Of a stretch of DNA of 64,000 bases, positions 54,175-64,000 are shown in pieces. The position numbers and the translations under genes were made by a program. Position 1 is the stretch's first letter, and each line of letters starts with the position of its first letter. The stretch lies in NCBI GenBank assembly GCA_943735955.1, contig OX030969.1, positions 2,052,087 to 2,116,086 of the forward strand. The letters are read 5' to 3'. This DNA comes from Piscicola geometra. Lineage: Eukaryota; Annelida; Clitellata; Hirudinida; Piscicolidae. A model generated the notes under the pieces. That model made no database searches. It saw only the letters and a list, made by a program, of their open reading frames with translations, and had not been told where the DNA came from.

Positions 54175-54650
54175 TTATCATCATCGTCATCCGTTTGATC
54201 ATTATCATAATTATAATGTTTATTAATACTATCACATTCCATCAAACCACTAACACATTTCAACCCATCCACCTTCTTAGCCTTCACACACTCAAACATC
54301 CAAACTCATATTTCCCACTCAAAGCCAACCCAACCCAAGCCTATCCAATCTTACACAAACTTACACAAACTACCCATACCAACCCAACCAAACCACCCAT
54401 CCCAACCCACCCAAACCACCCATCCCTACCCAACCAAACCACCTATCCCAATCTACCCAAACCATCCTTCCCAATCCATTCAAACCCAACCTAAACTCAT
54501 TCAAACCTACCCAAACCCACCAGCCCAGCCTATCCCAAAAACCCATCAATAATAATAATAATAATAATAATTGTCATTTTTGTATAGCGCCCGGGCACGC
54601 AACTGAAACCCAAACCAACCCAACTCAAACCAAACCATCCACCCAGACCC
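54175..54650. repeat. ABCD intron 1 repeat block
   Basis: Intron sequence shared with 39190-39478, here with extra CCCAACCAAACCACC repeats. Confidence 0.75.
54543..54601. mobile_element. TATAGCGC repeat inserted in the intron block
   Basis: (AAT)n then TTGTCATTTTTGTATAGCGC CCGGGCACGCAACTG. It is absent from the otherwise matching block at 39190-39478, which gives its exact borders. Confidence 0.7.
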
Positions 54651-55204
54651 ATCCCAAACCCCCCACAGAGTAAGCAACTTGGATAGCAGACTAACCTTAG
54701 TGGACCAAAATCTCACCGAGGACTTATCCATTTCAGTTCATCCCTCTCTCATCTCTTCTCCCACCTCACTAAACCACTCTTGGTTGTATTCGTCGTCTGG
54801 GTTTCTTTCTCTACCACTGCTAAGCGTATTGGAGCTAGTATATGGTGGGTGGTTGGTGAAGATTGGTGGGAGGAGGAAGGGGGTGGATTGGTGGGAGGGT
54901 TGATGGTGGTTAGTGGGTGTTGGAAGAAAAAGGGTGGATGGTTATTGGTAGATGAGGGTGGTAGTTGTTAAGTGTTGTTGGTGGGTGGGTGGTTGTTGCT
55001 ATGACACTATTCCCTCATTACCACCACTTCTACCACTAAAACCACCCCCCTCCCAACAACAACCACCACCACCGCCACAAGACCCCCTCCTTGATAGGCC
55101 TAACAGTATTCTCTCTCACGGCGTTTCTTCTCAGGAGGTTTTCTCCGCAATTCGGTCGACTGATCTCGCAGGAGGCAGAGAAAAAGATTGTTGTTGTGGT
55201 TGTT

Positions 55205-55227
55205 GTGTTGATGATGATGATGATGAA

Positions 55228-55265
<38 letters not shown>

Positions 55266-55345
55266 GGACGACGATGATGATGATGAGGATGATGATGATG
55301 ATGAAGAGGATGATGATGATGAGAACGATGATGATGATGATGATC
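55205..55345. repeat. (GAT)n microsatellite in ABCD intron 3
   Basis: GATGATGAT runs with GAC, GAG and GAA interruptions, lying between exon 3 and exon 4. Confidence 0.95.
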
Positions 55346-55796
55346 AACATCATTATCAGGCCTCCTCAGAGCAGCTCATGCACGCATCATCAACAGCGCT
55401 AAGGAAATCGCCTTTCATGGAGGCCACAAGGTGGGTGATGATGATGATGACGATAAAAATATTCATAATAAAAATAATATTTTTCTATTATTAATATATC
55501 AATAATAATACTTTACATTCTCATTTAGTCATTTGAAAAATTATAAATATAATTTTACATAAGAATGTTAACAACAAAATGATGATAATGATAATGATGA
55601 TGATGATGAATATTATTATTATTGTTGTTATTGTTGTTGTTGTTGTACCTAAGGCGGAAGAGGCTCAGCTGATGGAGAGTTACAGAGAGCTGCAGAGGCA
55701 GAATAACAAGATATACTGGAAGAAGTATATTACTACTACTAGTTTTATCGTTGTTTTTATTATGATTGTTATTGTTATTATTATTATTATATACAA

Positions 55797-55813
55797 ACAC
55801 ACACACACACACA

Positions 55814-55901
<88 letters not shown>

Positions 55902-55912
55902 CACACACACGG
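55797..55912. repeat. (AC)n microsatellite in ABCD intron
   Basis: About 56 AC units with two single interruptions, placed where the missing membrane exon should be. Confidence 0.97.
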
Positions 55913-56314
55913 GTGGGGGAAGGGAGTAGATTTTGTGGGAGAGGGGAGAAAAGAGAGGTGGGGTGATAAAGGGTGAGGGGTGTTTTTGCATAATTATTTC
56001 AAAGTGTAGGTAATTATGCATTCAAACATTCATTTACGACCCACACAGGCAACGTCTTCGACGAAGACAAATCAAAAGGGAGGGAGGTTGCCCTGTCAAC
56101 CAGGACACAACTCTTCACCACCTCGAGGTATCATCATCATCACAATCATCATCACCATCACCTCCACCATCATCATCATCATCACCTCCATAATAATAAT
56201 AATAATACTAATCATCATCATCATTTCACAGATCTCTCCTATTATCATTGGCTGATGCATTTGAAAGACTGATGTCGTCGTACAAAGAAGTGTGTGTGTT
56301 GTGTGTGTGATGTG

Positions 56315-56565
56315 TTTTTTTTTCTTTGGTCTATTCTATTCACAGCCTGACAGACGCATGCCATGTTACAATGGTTCTGAGAACCATGGTTCTTATGCGC
56401 CAAGGCGCCACTCCACACGACGTACACATCTCTCAATGCATACGTCGCAAACACCGCATCATATACACTAGGTATATGATAGTTCACGGTTGCTTCCAAG
56501 GATTCGAACAGGCAACCTTTAAGTTGCAAGTCCGACGTCTACCAACTAAGCCATCCCCGCTCCCC
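56315..56565 (-). mobile_element. SINE-A, copy 3
   Basis: Reverse complement of copies 1 and 2: poly-T, GGTCTATTCTATTCACAGCC, GCGTCGCAAACACC-type body, then the B and A boxes. Ends GCTCCCC at 56565. It sits just after the last ABCD exon. Confidence 0.92.
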
Positions 56566-56566
56566 G

Positions 56567-57073
<507 letters not shown>

Positions 57074-57089
57074 AAAAGATCATTATTTT

Positions 57090-57884
57090 TGTTTTCTGCC
57101 TCCACATAAACTCTGCTAGATAGCTGTCCAGCAGACTTCTAGCAGTTCCTTCTTCTTTCTTACTCCTTCTTTTTAGCTTGTTCCACAAACTCTCGATAGT
57201 CTGTGTGTGGGCTCCAGTAGTAGGGTCAGCAAAGTTAGTGGAATGATTTACAGTTATGTGTTTATAACCCATTCCATCAATCTCTTCTATTCTGCTATAT
57301 GAAGCCCACATGTCTGAGAGAATGATTGAGCCGAGAGCAATGCAGGCCTTGATGGCACCCAGCAGAGTGTCTGCAGTCCGATCCGGCACTGCATAGAGAA
57401 ACACTTCTTTAGTCTCTCTGCATATCCCTCCAAAGACCCATTGCTGAGGAAGGATTCTGCCTTTGTGGTGCTTGCGACGAGAGATGAGGGTCTCGTCAAT
57501 CTCGACGTGTAGACCTGGTCCCCCTATTATAGTCTTCACCATCCTCCAGACGCAGACTTCACTGATGAAGTTATTCCAGTCCACAGACGTCTTGCGACTA
57601 ATGCCTATCTCCTTAAGGCAAAACTTTGTGGTACTTTAGTTGGTTGCCCAACTATAAAAAAGTAATATAATTTTCCTAAATTCCAAGTTGGAGTTCTCCA
57701 ACCAAGTACCTTTGCGGAGGGAAGTTTTTTGCCTGCACTGAGCTTTAATGCAGCTCCACCTTTCTTCTGTTAGATTCATTTGATGATTATTTTTGCATAA
57801 TCGAACTCTATGTAACACTCCGTGTCTCTGCAAAAACCTTATGGCCGTCTCCTTGTCAAAATTTGAAATAGTTTGAATATTCAT
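57090..57884 (-). pseudogene. Merlin/IS1016-type transposase with one in-frame stop
   Basis: Minus strand. 57884-57636 has the N-terminal part (LCKNNHQMNL, W-x-C-x-CRQKTSLRKGTWL), typical of ISXO2-like transposases. After a single TAA (57636-57638) the same frame goes on: STTKFCLKEIGISRKTSVDW, FISEVCVW, then the DDE_Tnp_IS1595 core: HVEIDETLISRRKHHKGR (first Asp), QQWVFGGICRETKEVFLYAV, LSDMWASYSRIEE (second Asp), HSTNFADPTTGAHTQTIES (third acidic), LAEFMWRQ near the C-end, where the frame runs into the (TG)n tract. Apart from the stop it looks full length. TIRs were not found. Confidence 0.9.
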
Positions 57885-57899
57885 TTTTTACAGCGTACT

Positions 57900-58460
57900 C
57901 AAGAATTGAGACTACAAACGAAAAAGTAAAAGTGCATCTAAGTAAAACTAAATACTTTTTTGTTCTTATTTTAATTATTCAATTGATTTCAATCAATTTA
58001 TTCAACTTAAAATATTTTTAATAAATAAAATAGAATTCAAATTGAATGTGATAACTGAGATCTTAAAAAATCATTTAACCACTTTAAGTCCGTTTATGGA
58101 AAATGTAAACAAATTTTTCGAAAATGGTCTAACTAAAAATTTGATGATTAATAATATAATAAGTCTGTTTATTTTCAACATTATGCAAACAAATTTTAGG
58201 TACATTTTTTTCCAACCAATAGGAATTGAATGGGCGATATTCCAGTTGTTTGTGGCAGAAATTTAAAACAGATCCCAAAGCTGGACTTTGATGAAAGATC
58301 AATCAAATATATATAAATAATTAATATAAAGAATAAAGTAATTTATATTTATACATGGGATATGGTTCATAATTGTCTGAAGAGAAATGCCTACTGCAGA
58401 TTCTTTCATGGTTTTTTAAAATATTTTCTTTATTTCTGAATATGACCAACTTTCATCGAT
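57900..58460. other. No gene seen
   Basis: AT-rich flank of the Merlin copy. The 74-codon frame at 58042-58266 is not recognised. Confidence 0.45.
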
Positions 58461-58463
58461 GTA

Positions 58464-58560
58464 GGATAAAAAGCCTCTCGGAGAAAAAGCCTTTGGATAA
58501 AATACCTTCTACAAAAAGCCTCTCGGAAAAAAAACCTCTTGGAGAAAAAGTCTTCTTGTT
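58464..58560. repeat. AAAAAGCCTCTCGGAG minisatellite
   Basis: GGATAAAAAGCCTCTCGGAG followed by six or so 15-18-bp variants, of the same pattern (AAAAAG + TCT/CCT) as the GGATAAAAAGTCTTCA array. Confidence 0.8.
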
Positions 58561-58825
58561 AATATTTTAGTATAAATAAAACAGACTTTTATATAAAAAA
58601 CGGATTTTTTTATAAATTCGATTCACAATTTTAAATAAATAAAACAAACTATATTTTTTTTAAATTACATAATTAAAACGAACTATAATAATAACTATAA
58701 CTGACTTTATTTTTTTAATAGATTCGTTTCACAATTTTAAATAAATAAACGGACTATATTTTTTTAAAATACATAATTAAAACGAACTTTAATTTATCAA
58801 ATACAATACAAATTATTGGTGAACG

Positions 58826-58955
58826 GATAAAAAGTCTTCAAGATAAAAAGTCTTCAAGATAAAAAGTCTTCAGGATAAAAAGTGTTCAAGATAAAAAGTC
58901 TTCAGGATAAAAAGTGTTCAAGATAAAAAGTCTTCAGGATAAAAAGTCTTCAGTT
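58826..58955. repeat. GATAAAAAGTCTTCAAG minisatellite
   Basis: Eight or so 16-bp units of (A/G)GATAAAAAGT(C/G)TTCA. Same unit as 50772-50975. Confidence 0.92.
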
Positions 58956-59275
58956 GCATCTTTTTTAACAAGAAAACGAGCGATTTTGGGGGTGAAGGTG
59001 AGCTTTTGTAACTGTAAACTGGAGTTCTGAAGGTGTGGCTTCTGCTCTTGCACAATATGTTTGAAAAGAAGGAAAAAAGTTAGCTCCATCTTTTAATGAG
59101 TATTATTATACTCTAAATGAAAATTATAGAAACAACTAAGTCAAAAAAATTCAATCAATATAATTTCTTGTTATTCTCATTTGCATACGTCAATAATTAC
59201 TGAGTCCAACGTAAACCTTTGTTTGTGGCGGAAATGTAAATCAGATCCAAATCCTCTTATTGAAGATTATTTCTG
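58956..59275. other. No gene seen
   Basis: AT-rich; nothing to support. Confidence 0.5.
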
Positions 59276-59486
59276 GTATGCGTTTAAATCAACCAAACTT
59301 TAAATCTACCATACGGGGAATTTACCTCAAGAATTTATTTTTTTTTACGAATAGGAAACACTACAAATAAACGAAATTAATTTTTAAAAAAATGAATTTA
59401 TTTATTTTTCTATTTTTTTACGCCACTTGAAAATTCAACATTGGAATGTACCAATGGTACATTGTACCATACAGGGATTCTACCGC

Positions 59487-60370
59487 ATAATAAAACATGA
59501 GATAAAATCGTTAAATTTCAATATAAAAAAATTTTTTTTCACACAATCAACATATATTATATATGAATGGAATGTATTTGTTTAAAATAAAAAATAAAAA
59601 ATTCTCGATTTTTTAGCAACATAAAAAGAAAAAAAGAAAAAAGTTTAATAAATGTGACAAAAATGTCAAAAGTTAAATACAAACAGAAAACACTTCTAAT
59701 AAGTGTAATCAACAAAATAAATATTGAATTTTTAATTATTTTTTTTTTACGCACTTTGAAATTTCAACTTTGGATTCTACCACTTATTAAAAACATCAGA
59801 TAAAATCGTTAAATTTCAATAAAATTTGTTGTTTTTTTCACACAATCAACATATAATATATATAAATGAAATGTATTTGTTTAAAATAAAAAATAAAAAA
59901 ATCTCGATTTTTTTAGCAACATAAAAAGAAAAAAAGAAAAAAGTTTAATAAATGTGACAAAAATTTCAAAAATTAAATACAAACAGAAAACACTTTTAAT
60001 AAATGTAATCAACAAAAAAAATATTGAATTTATTTTTTATTCTATTTTTTTACGCACTTTGAAATGTCAACTTTGGATTCTACCACTTATTAAAAACATC
60101 AGATAAAATCGTTAAATTTCAATAAATTTTGTTTTTTTTTCACACAATCAAAATAATAATATATATGAATGGAATTTATTTGTTTAAAATAAAAAATATA
60201 AAAATCTCGATTTTTTTAGCAACATAAAAAGAAAAAAAGAAAAAAGTTTAATAAATGTGACAAAAATGTCAAAAATTAAATACAAACAGAAAACACTTCT
60301 AATAAGTGTAATCAACAAAAAAAATATTGAATTTATTATTTTTTCTATTTTTCTACGCACTTTAAAATTT
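59487..60370. repeat. 285-bp unit, three tandem copies
   Basis: Each has ATAAAATCGTTAAATTTCAA, CACACAATCAACATAT, TTTGTTTAAAATAAAAAAT, TAGCAACATAAAAAGAAAAA, AAATACAAACAGAAAACACT and TACGCACTTTGAAATTTCAA. One reverse unit is at 61790-62075. Confidence 0.92.
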
Positions 60371-60829
60371 TAAAAAATTAACTTTATGAAAAGTTTTTGT
60401 CTGATACAATGCTATTAATGTGGCGTACAAAAAATCCCAAATCACTTGAATAATGATACGACAAATTGCAATGTATGAGAATAAAAGTTGTGGCAGAAAA
60501 TTAGGAAGAAAGTAATTAAATAATAATACAAGGAATTAATGAAACAGGTCCATGTTTGTCAAAACTAAGTGACAGAAATGCAGCAATGCATTGCAGCATA
60601 CATTATTGCAGCAGCAGCCAAATCTCATGGACACAACCCTTCAAATATTAACATCAAAGAATCATTGCTACAGTTTTGTTATTGTTAGTGCGTAAAAAAG
60701 TAGGAGAAAAATAAATTCATTATTTTTTAATGAAGTACACTTATTCGAATTTTATTTAAGACATTTTTTTCACATAACAAAAAATTGGAAAAAAAATCAA
60801 CTGGCTTAATTTCAACAATGAACTCAAAA

Positions 60830-61795
60830 AATCATCAATACTTTATCATCAAAATCTCTCATCTGAACAATATTTACGACACATTAATACCATGGTCGTC
60901 GATCTACTCAACAACTTTGCCCCAATACGCAAAAAGACAGAACGACTCAGCGACACATCCCACCATCATCAAATATCTGACGACGCGATCTTGGCAAAAA
61001 GAACTCGACGGCTGATGGAACGCTAGTACTTCAAGACAAAGTCGCAGGCTGACAAAGAAGCCTACGACTTGGCCAAGGCTTATGCTAGACACGCCATAAT
61101 GGAATCACGAGTAGCTCAGCTATCCAATGAAATAAACTCTTCAACAAATGCCAGATGCATGTGGCGCAACCTCAACAACATTCTCCACAACAAATCATCA
61201 GATAATAACAATCTATCTGATTATCAATGCAAGACACTAGCCAACACATTTAATGAAATTTTTTTAAACAAAATTAAAACAATTCATCAAAACATCGCAA
61301 ATCGTCTTTCCACTATTCAACTTCCACATGCTCATATTCACACTCCCCCATCCCTTCCAACATTCCTCACTTCTTTTGAAATAGTCACTCCACCAGAGGT
61401 CATAAAAATAATTCTAGACTCATGCAAAAAATCTTCTCCTATAGATCCTTATGCAAACAAATTTCTCATTCACTGCAGTAAGGTGCCATCAGAAGCAATC
61501 TCTCCTCTCTGAAGGTCAATTTCCGGCTTATTTCAAAACGGCTCAAATCACCCCTCTCTTCAAAAAATCAAACCTTAATCCAGATCTACCATCTAATTAC
61601 AGACCAATATCTAACCTCAGTACCCTATCAAAAATTATAGAACGACTTGCTCTGAAAAGACTACAACCTCATCTAAGTGCAAATCCAGATTTTACATCCT
61701 ATCAATCTGCATATCGAACCAATCATTCCACTGAGACTGCCCTCCTACATATTCTCGACAGTACCTTCACTTCGTGCGACGGTAGAATCCAATGT
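60830..61795 (+). mobile_element. CR1/L2-like LINE fragment (LINE-C)
   Basis: Plus strand, three frames: VVDLLNNFAPIRKK and TRRLMERYYFKTKSQADKEA; then 61069-61512 (ARHAIMESRVAQLSNEINSS, MWRNLNNILHNK, ANTFNEIFLNKI, PPEVIKIILDSCKKSSPIDP); then 61520-61790 (FPAYFKTAQITPLFKKSNLN, NYRPISNLSTLSKIIERLAL, YQSAYRTNHSTETALLHILD). The last is reverse-transcriptase motif 1-2 in the CR1/L2/Jockey manner. Both ends are missing and it is framed by the fold-back arms. Confidence 0.85.
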
Positions 61796-62250
61796 TGAAA
61801 TTTCAAAGTGCGTAAAAAAATAGCAAAAAAAATAAATTCAATATTTTTGTTGTTGATTACACTTATTAGAAGTGTTTTCTGTTTGTATTTAATTTTTGAC
61901 ATTTTTGTCACATTTATTAAACTTTTTTCTTATTTTCTTTTTATGTTGCTAAAAAATCTAGAATTTTATATTTTTTATTTTAAACAAATAAATTCCATTC
62001 ATATATATTATATGTTGATTGTGTGAAAAAAAAACAAATTTTATTGAAATTTAACGATTTTATCTCATGTTTTATTAAGCGGTAGAATCCCTGTATGGTA
62101 CATTCCAATGTTGAAATTTCAAGTGGCGTAAAAAAAAGAAAAAAAAAGAAATTCAATTTTTTAAAAATTGATTTCGTTTATTTGTAGTATTTCCTATTCA
62201 TAAAAATGAGGAAAAAAATTTGAAGAATATTTCTCGTATGGTAGATTTCA

Positions 62251-62430
62251 ATGCTATTCCTATTTCTCATGGGGGAGTTGAGTAGAGGTGAATGGGCCAT
62301 CAAAATAGTGCTCAAGTAAAGATTAATGATGTATAAAAAAGTTGAAAAACGATTTCAAAATAGGATTTAATAATAATAATAATGCAAAAATTGTACCCAT
62401 CCATTTCAACCTTTTCAAGAGCAAGCAATT
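62251..62430. other. No gene seen
   Basis: Short spacer between the fold-back element and the duplicated BTB block, which begins at about 62430. Confidence 0.5.
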
Positions 62431-62677
62431 TGTGAAAATAAAGAGTTTTTGAATTATTTTTGTCATAGTGCCACAAATTTCATACAACTTTTAATCATTT
62501 TACTTAGTTTCTCAGAATAAATTCTCAAATAAAATACAAAAAGTAATTATCAATTTAAAACAAATGAAACGTTTAATTATTAATATAATTCAAATTTAAT
62601 AGAATGGTGAAAGAAAGCTCAATTTTTTGTTCAATATTCCAAATTCTTTCAACACCACTACTATGGCCGACTTCCTC

Positions 62678-64000
62678 CTATTCATACATCCCATTTAAAT
62701 GGAATATCGCCTGTTGAGATATCGGCATTACAGCGTTTCGGTAGGCTTTTAAGCACCTTTTGCAGTCTTTGTTGAATCCGTCCTGAAGGGAGTTTGAGGG
62801 TGGGTTGTTAATGAGGAAGAAGTGCTCCACAAAGAGAATGAGGTGTTAGGGCATAATAGTGAAAAACTTTCCGAACCCGATTGTGGATTGAACATTTTCC
62901 ATTGCGGTCTGACGAAATACTGCCCATGACTTCTTTTACGTTCTCAATTACCTGTGCAATATAGCTTGGTGGTTGGTATGATGAATGGGGAAGAGAGGGA
63001 TGATAAAAAGTTTAATCCTACATCTTTTCTCATATCAATTTCTACATATTTTGCATCCCATCCTCCTTTCATTTGATTTATTCGTCCCTTCCAACCTACT
63101 CACTTCTTCTGAGGCAGCAACCTTCCGCTTAAGAATAGAGTTGACGGTTTCATGATTGAGCTTGCCAAAAAAAGGATCTTTTTTCATATCGGATAGTTTC
63201 AGAAATTTCACCTTGGGGATTACATGCTTATGGTTTATGTATTTTATGGAAATATGATTTTGTGGCTTGAAAGGTGATAGATTGAAAAGGAATCTGATAA
63301 AATAAGTAAAGCAATATTATTTGTATAAAAGTTACAATTTAGTTTTTAATTCTCTAATTATTTATCTCCCTCCCTCAACCATCCAACACACCCATACCTC
63401 TTCAACACACTTTGCCTTCAACTGGTGGAGACCATATTGCTGTGCCAATAGCAACAATTCCAAGCTGCCTTCCTTGTCGAGAAGGACTTCTGTGTGGTTA
63501 GTGGAAATGAGGAAATGAGTGATGAAAGAATGGGCAGAGATGAAGGCTTTGAAAGTAGGCACTCTTTATAAATAAAAAGCAGTTATGGTGGCAGATGAAA
63601 ACCTTCACACTTCTTCTTAATGCCTTCTATCTGATAATCGCGCACCAGAGGCAAAAGATTATCAACATTGGAGTCTGTGAGAAGGTGGCAGTGGGGGTGG
63701 TGAATGGGTGATGAAATGAGGAGGTAGTATGATGCAATACAAACGTGGTTACTTTATCTCTACATCCACGCATATCCTCTGTTTCTTCCCGTTTCCATTC
63801 GCAATCCACCTTCCCCCTAACCTGTCACAGGCTTCATAGGCGGGTAAATACACTGCAGAAGCTCAATCACATCTACCTTCTTCCCGGGCAGTTCAATCTT
63901 TTGTTCCTTCTTTTCCATGAAGTCAGAAGTGAACATCGAATGAAAAACAGGAGACCACATTGCAAGCACTTCTTTGTGCACGTGGAGAAGTTTGCCTTCA
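62678..64000 (-). CDS. BTB-domain protein gene C (5' end cut by window)
   Basis: Minus strand exons at or beyond 64000-63822, 63674-63603, 63561-63398, 63265-63104, 62951-62868, 62824-62678. Every exon and intron has the length of gene A, shifted by 22,428-22,429 bases; the one indel I noticed is an extra A in an intron. Sequence is nearly identical to A, with scattered replacements (DKEGSLELLLLAQQ here, DKGGSLKLLLLAQQ in A; RDYQIEG versus REYKIEG; FMEKKEQ versus FKERKEQ). Stop TAG at 62678-62680. The first codons of exon 1 lie outside the window. The duplicated block also covers 3' flank back to about 62430 (39980 for A). Confidence 0.83.

Larger units (their letters stand above)
53596..56289 (+). 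pseudogene. ABCD-type peroxisomal ABC half-transporter, damaged membrane domain
   Basis: Plus strand exons: 53596-54113, 54669-54855, 55098-55186, 55360-55430, 55654-55724, 56049-56127, 56232-56289, most joining in phase. Together they follow the ABCD (ALD) membrane domain: [59 protein letters not shown]-x-DQNLTED, SHLTKPLL, RRFSPQFGRLISQEAEKK, NSAKEIAFHGGHK (the EAA-like loop), FERLMSSYKE. Family members import very-long-chain acyl-CoA into peroxisomes. Faults: in-frame TGA at 53827-53829, a one-base deletion near 54738, no donor at the end of exon 3, the exon for the next membrane helix (phase 2 to 1) missing between 55724 and 56049, and no ATP-binding domain in the remaining 7.7 kb. Introns have grown with GAT, AC and TG repeats. 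A pseudogene or a locus with assembly errors. Confidence 0.82.
59276..62250. mobile_element. Fold-back-like element with long inverted arms
   Basis: Outer arms: left about 59300-59520 (CTACCATACGGGGAA, GAATAGGAAACACTACAAAT, TTACGCCACTTGAAAATTCA, CATACAGGGATTCTACC) and right about 62070-62250 (GGTAGAATCCCTGTATGG, TTGAAATTTCAAGTGGCGTA, TGTAGTATTTCCTATTC, CTCGTATGGTAG) are reverse complements. Inner arms are built of about 285-bp units (AACATAAAAAGAAAAAAAGA; three left, one right). Between the arms lies a LINE fragment. No transposase. Such structure recalls fold-back elements. Confidence 0.75.

Noticed and set aside
55555..55966. Cys/Val and Thr/His frames
   Set aside because: (AC)n microsatellite in an ABCD intron.

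Overview
This is a stretch of nuclear DNA from an invertebrate animal. The evidence is split genes with GT-AG introns, some only 41-44 bp long; animal gene families (C-type lectin, matrix metalloproteinase with hemopexin repeats, F-type lectin-like protein, BTB proteins, a peroxisomal-type ABC half-transporter); TTAGGG-like repeats; and a dense mixture of eukaryotic transposons. I cannot name the phylum. The DNA is AT-rich. Most of the long open frames are either transposon pieces or low-complexity DNA read as protein; the real host genes appear only when short exons are joined by phase.

Layout. 1-2.9 kb: an 18-bp tandem array and an old inverted-repeat element. 2.9-3.8 kb: a complete three-exon secreted C-type lectin gene (+). 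4.4-12.9 kb: a secreted, probably GPI-anchored matrix metalloproteinase gene (+). Its large intron holds a 15-bp satellite and a 3.7-kb inverted-repeat-bounded insert that carries telomere-like repeats, a dispersed repeat (called R1 here) and a decayed piggyBac. 13-16.6 kb: telomere-like repeats, a second R1, SINE-B. 16.8-19.5 kb and 25.3-27.1 kb: two paralogous minus-strand membrane-protein genes (Thr-rich outside, one membrane segment, very charged tail). The first is broken by a 1200-bp element with an 8-bp target duplication and cut by a LINE. 20.6-21.0 kb and 30.0-31.1 kb: two F-type lectin-like genes (-), the first a fragment. 21.5-23.1 kb: a mariner-like element. 27.5-30 kb: LINE remains. 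31.5-39 kb: hAT pieces, a TA-flanked MITE, tRNA-derived SINEs, a hAT nested in another hAT, GC-rich R3 repeats.

40.2-41.6, 49.2-50.6 and 62.7-64 kb (cut by the window edge): three six-exon BTB-domain genes (-) with identical exon phases, plus an exon-1 relic at 46.6 kb. Between them lie (CTA)n, a full-length but internally deleted piggyBac, a TTA-flanked element carrying a Cys-rich ORF, and three hAT elements whose ends are packed with CCCGTTCCCG-like motifs. 53.6-56.3 kb: an ABCD-type (peroxisomal fatty-acyl) ABC half-transporter (+) with an in-frame TGA, a frameshift, one missing membrane exon and no nucleotide-binding domain in the window. 56.3-57.9 kb: SINE, (TG)n and a Merlin/IS1016-type transposase (-) with one in-frame stop. 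59.3-62.2 kb: a fold-back-like inverted repeat built from about 285-bp units and holding a CR1/L2-like LINE fragment.

The host genes are not an operon. The lectins and metalloproteinase are secreted or surface proteins; the BTB genes are a recent local duplication. The main theme is how transposons break, extend and duplicate these genes.
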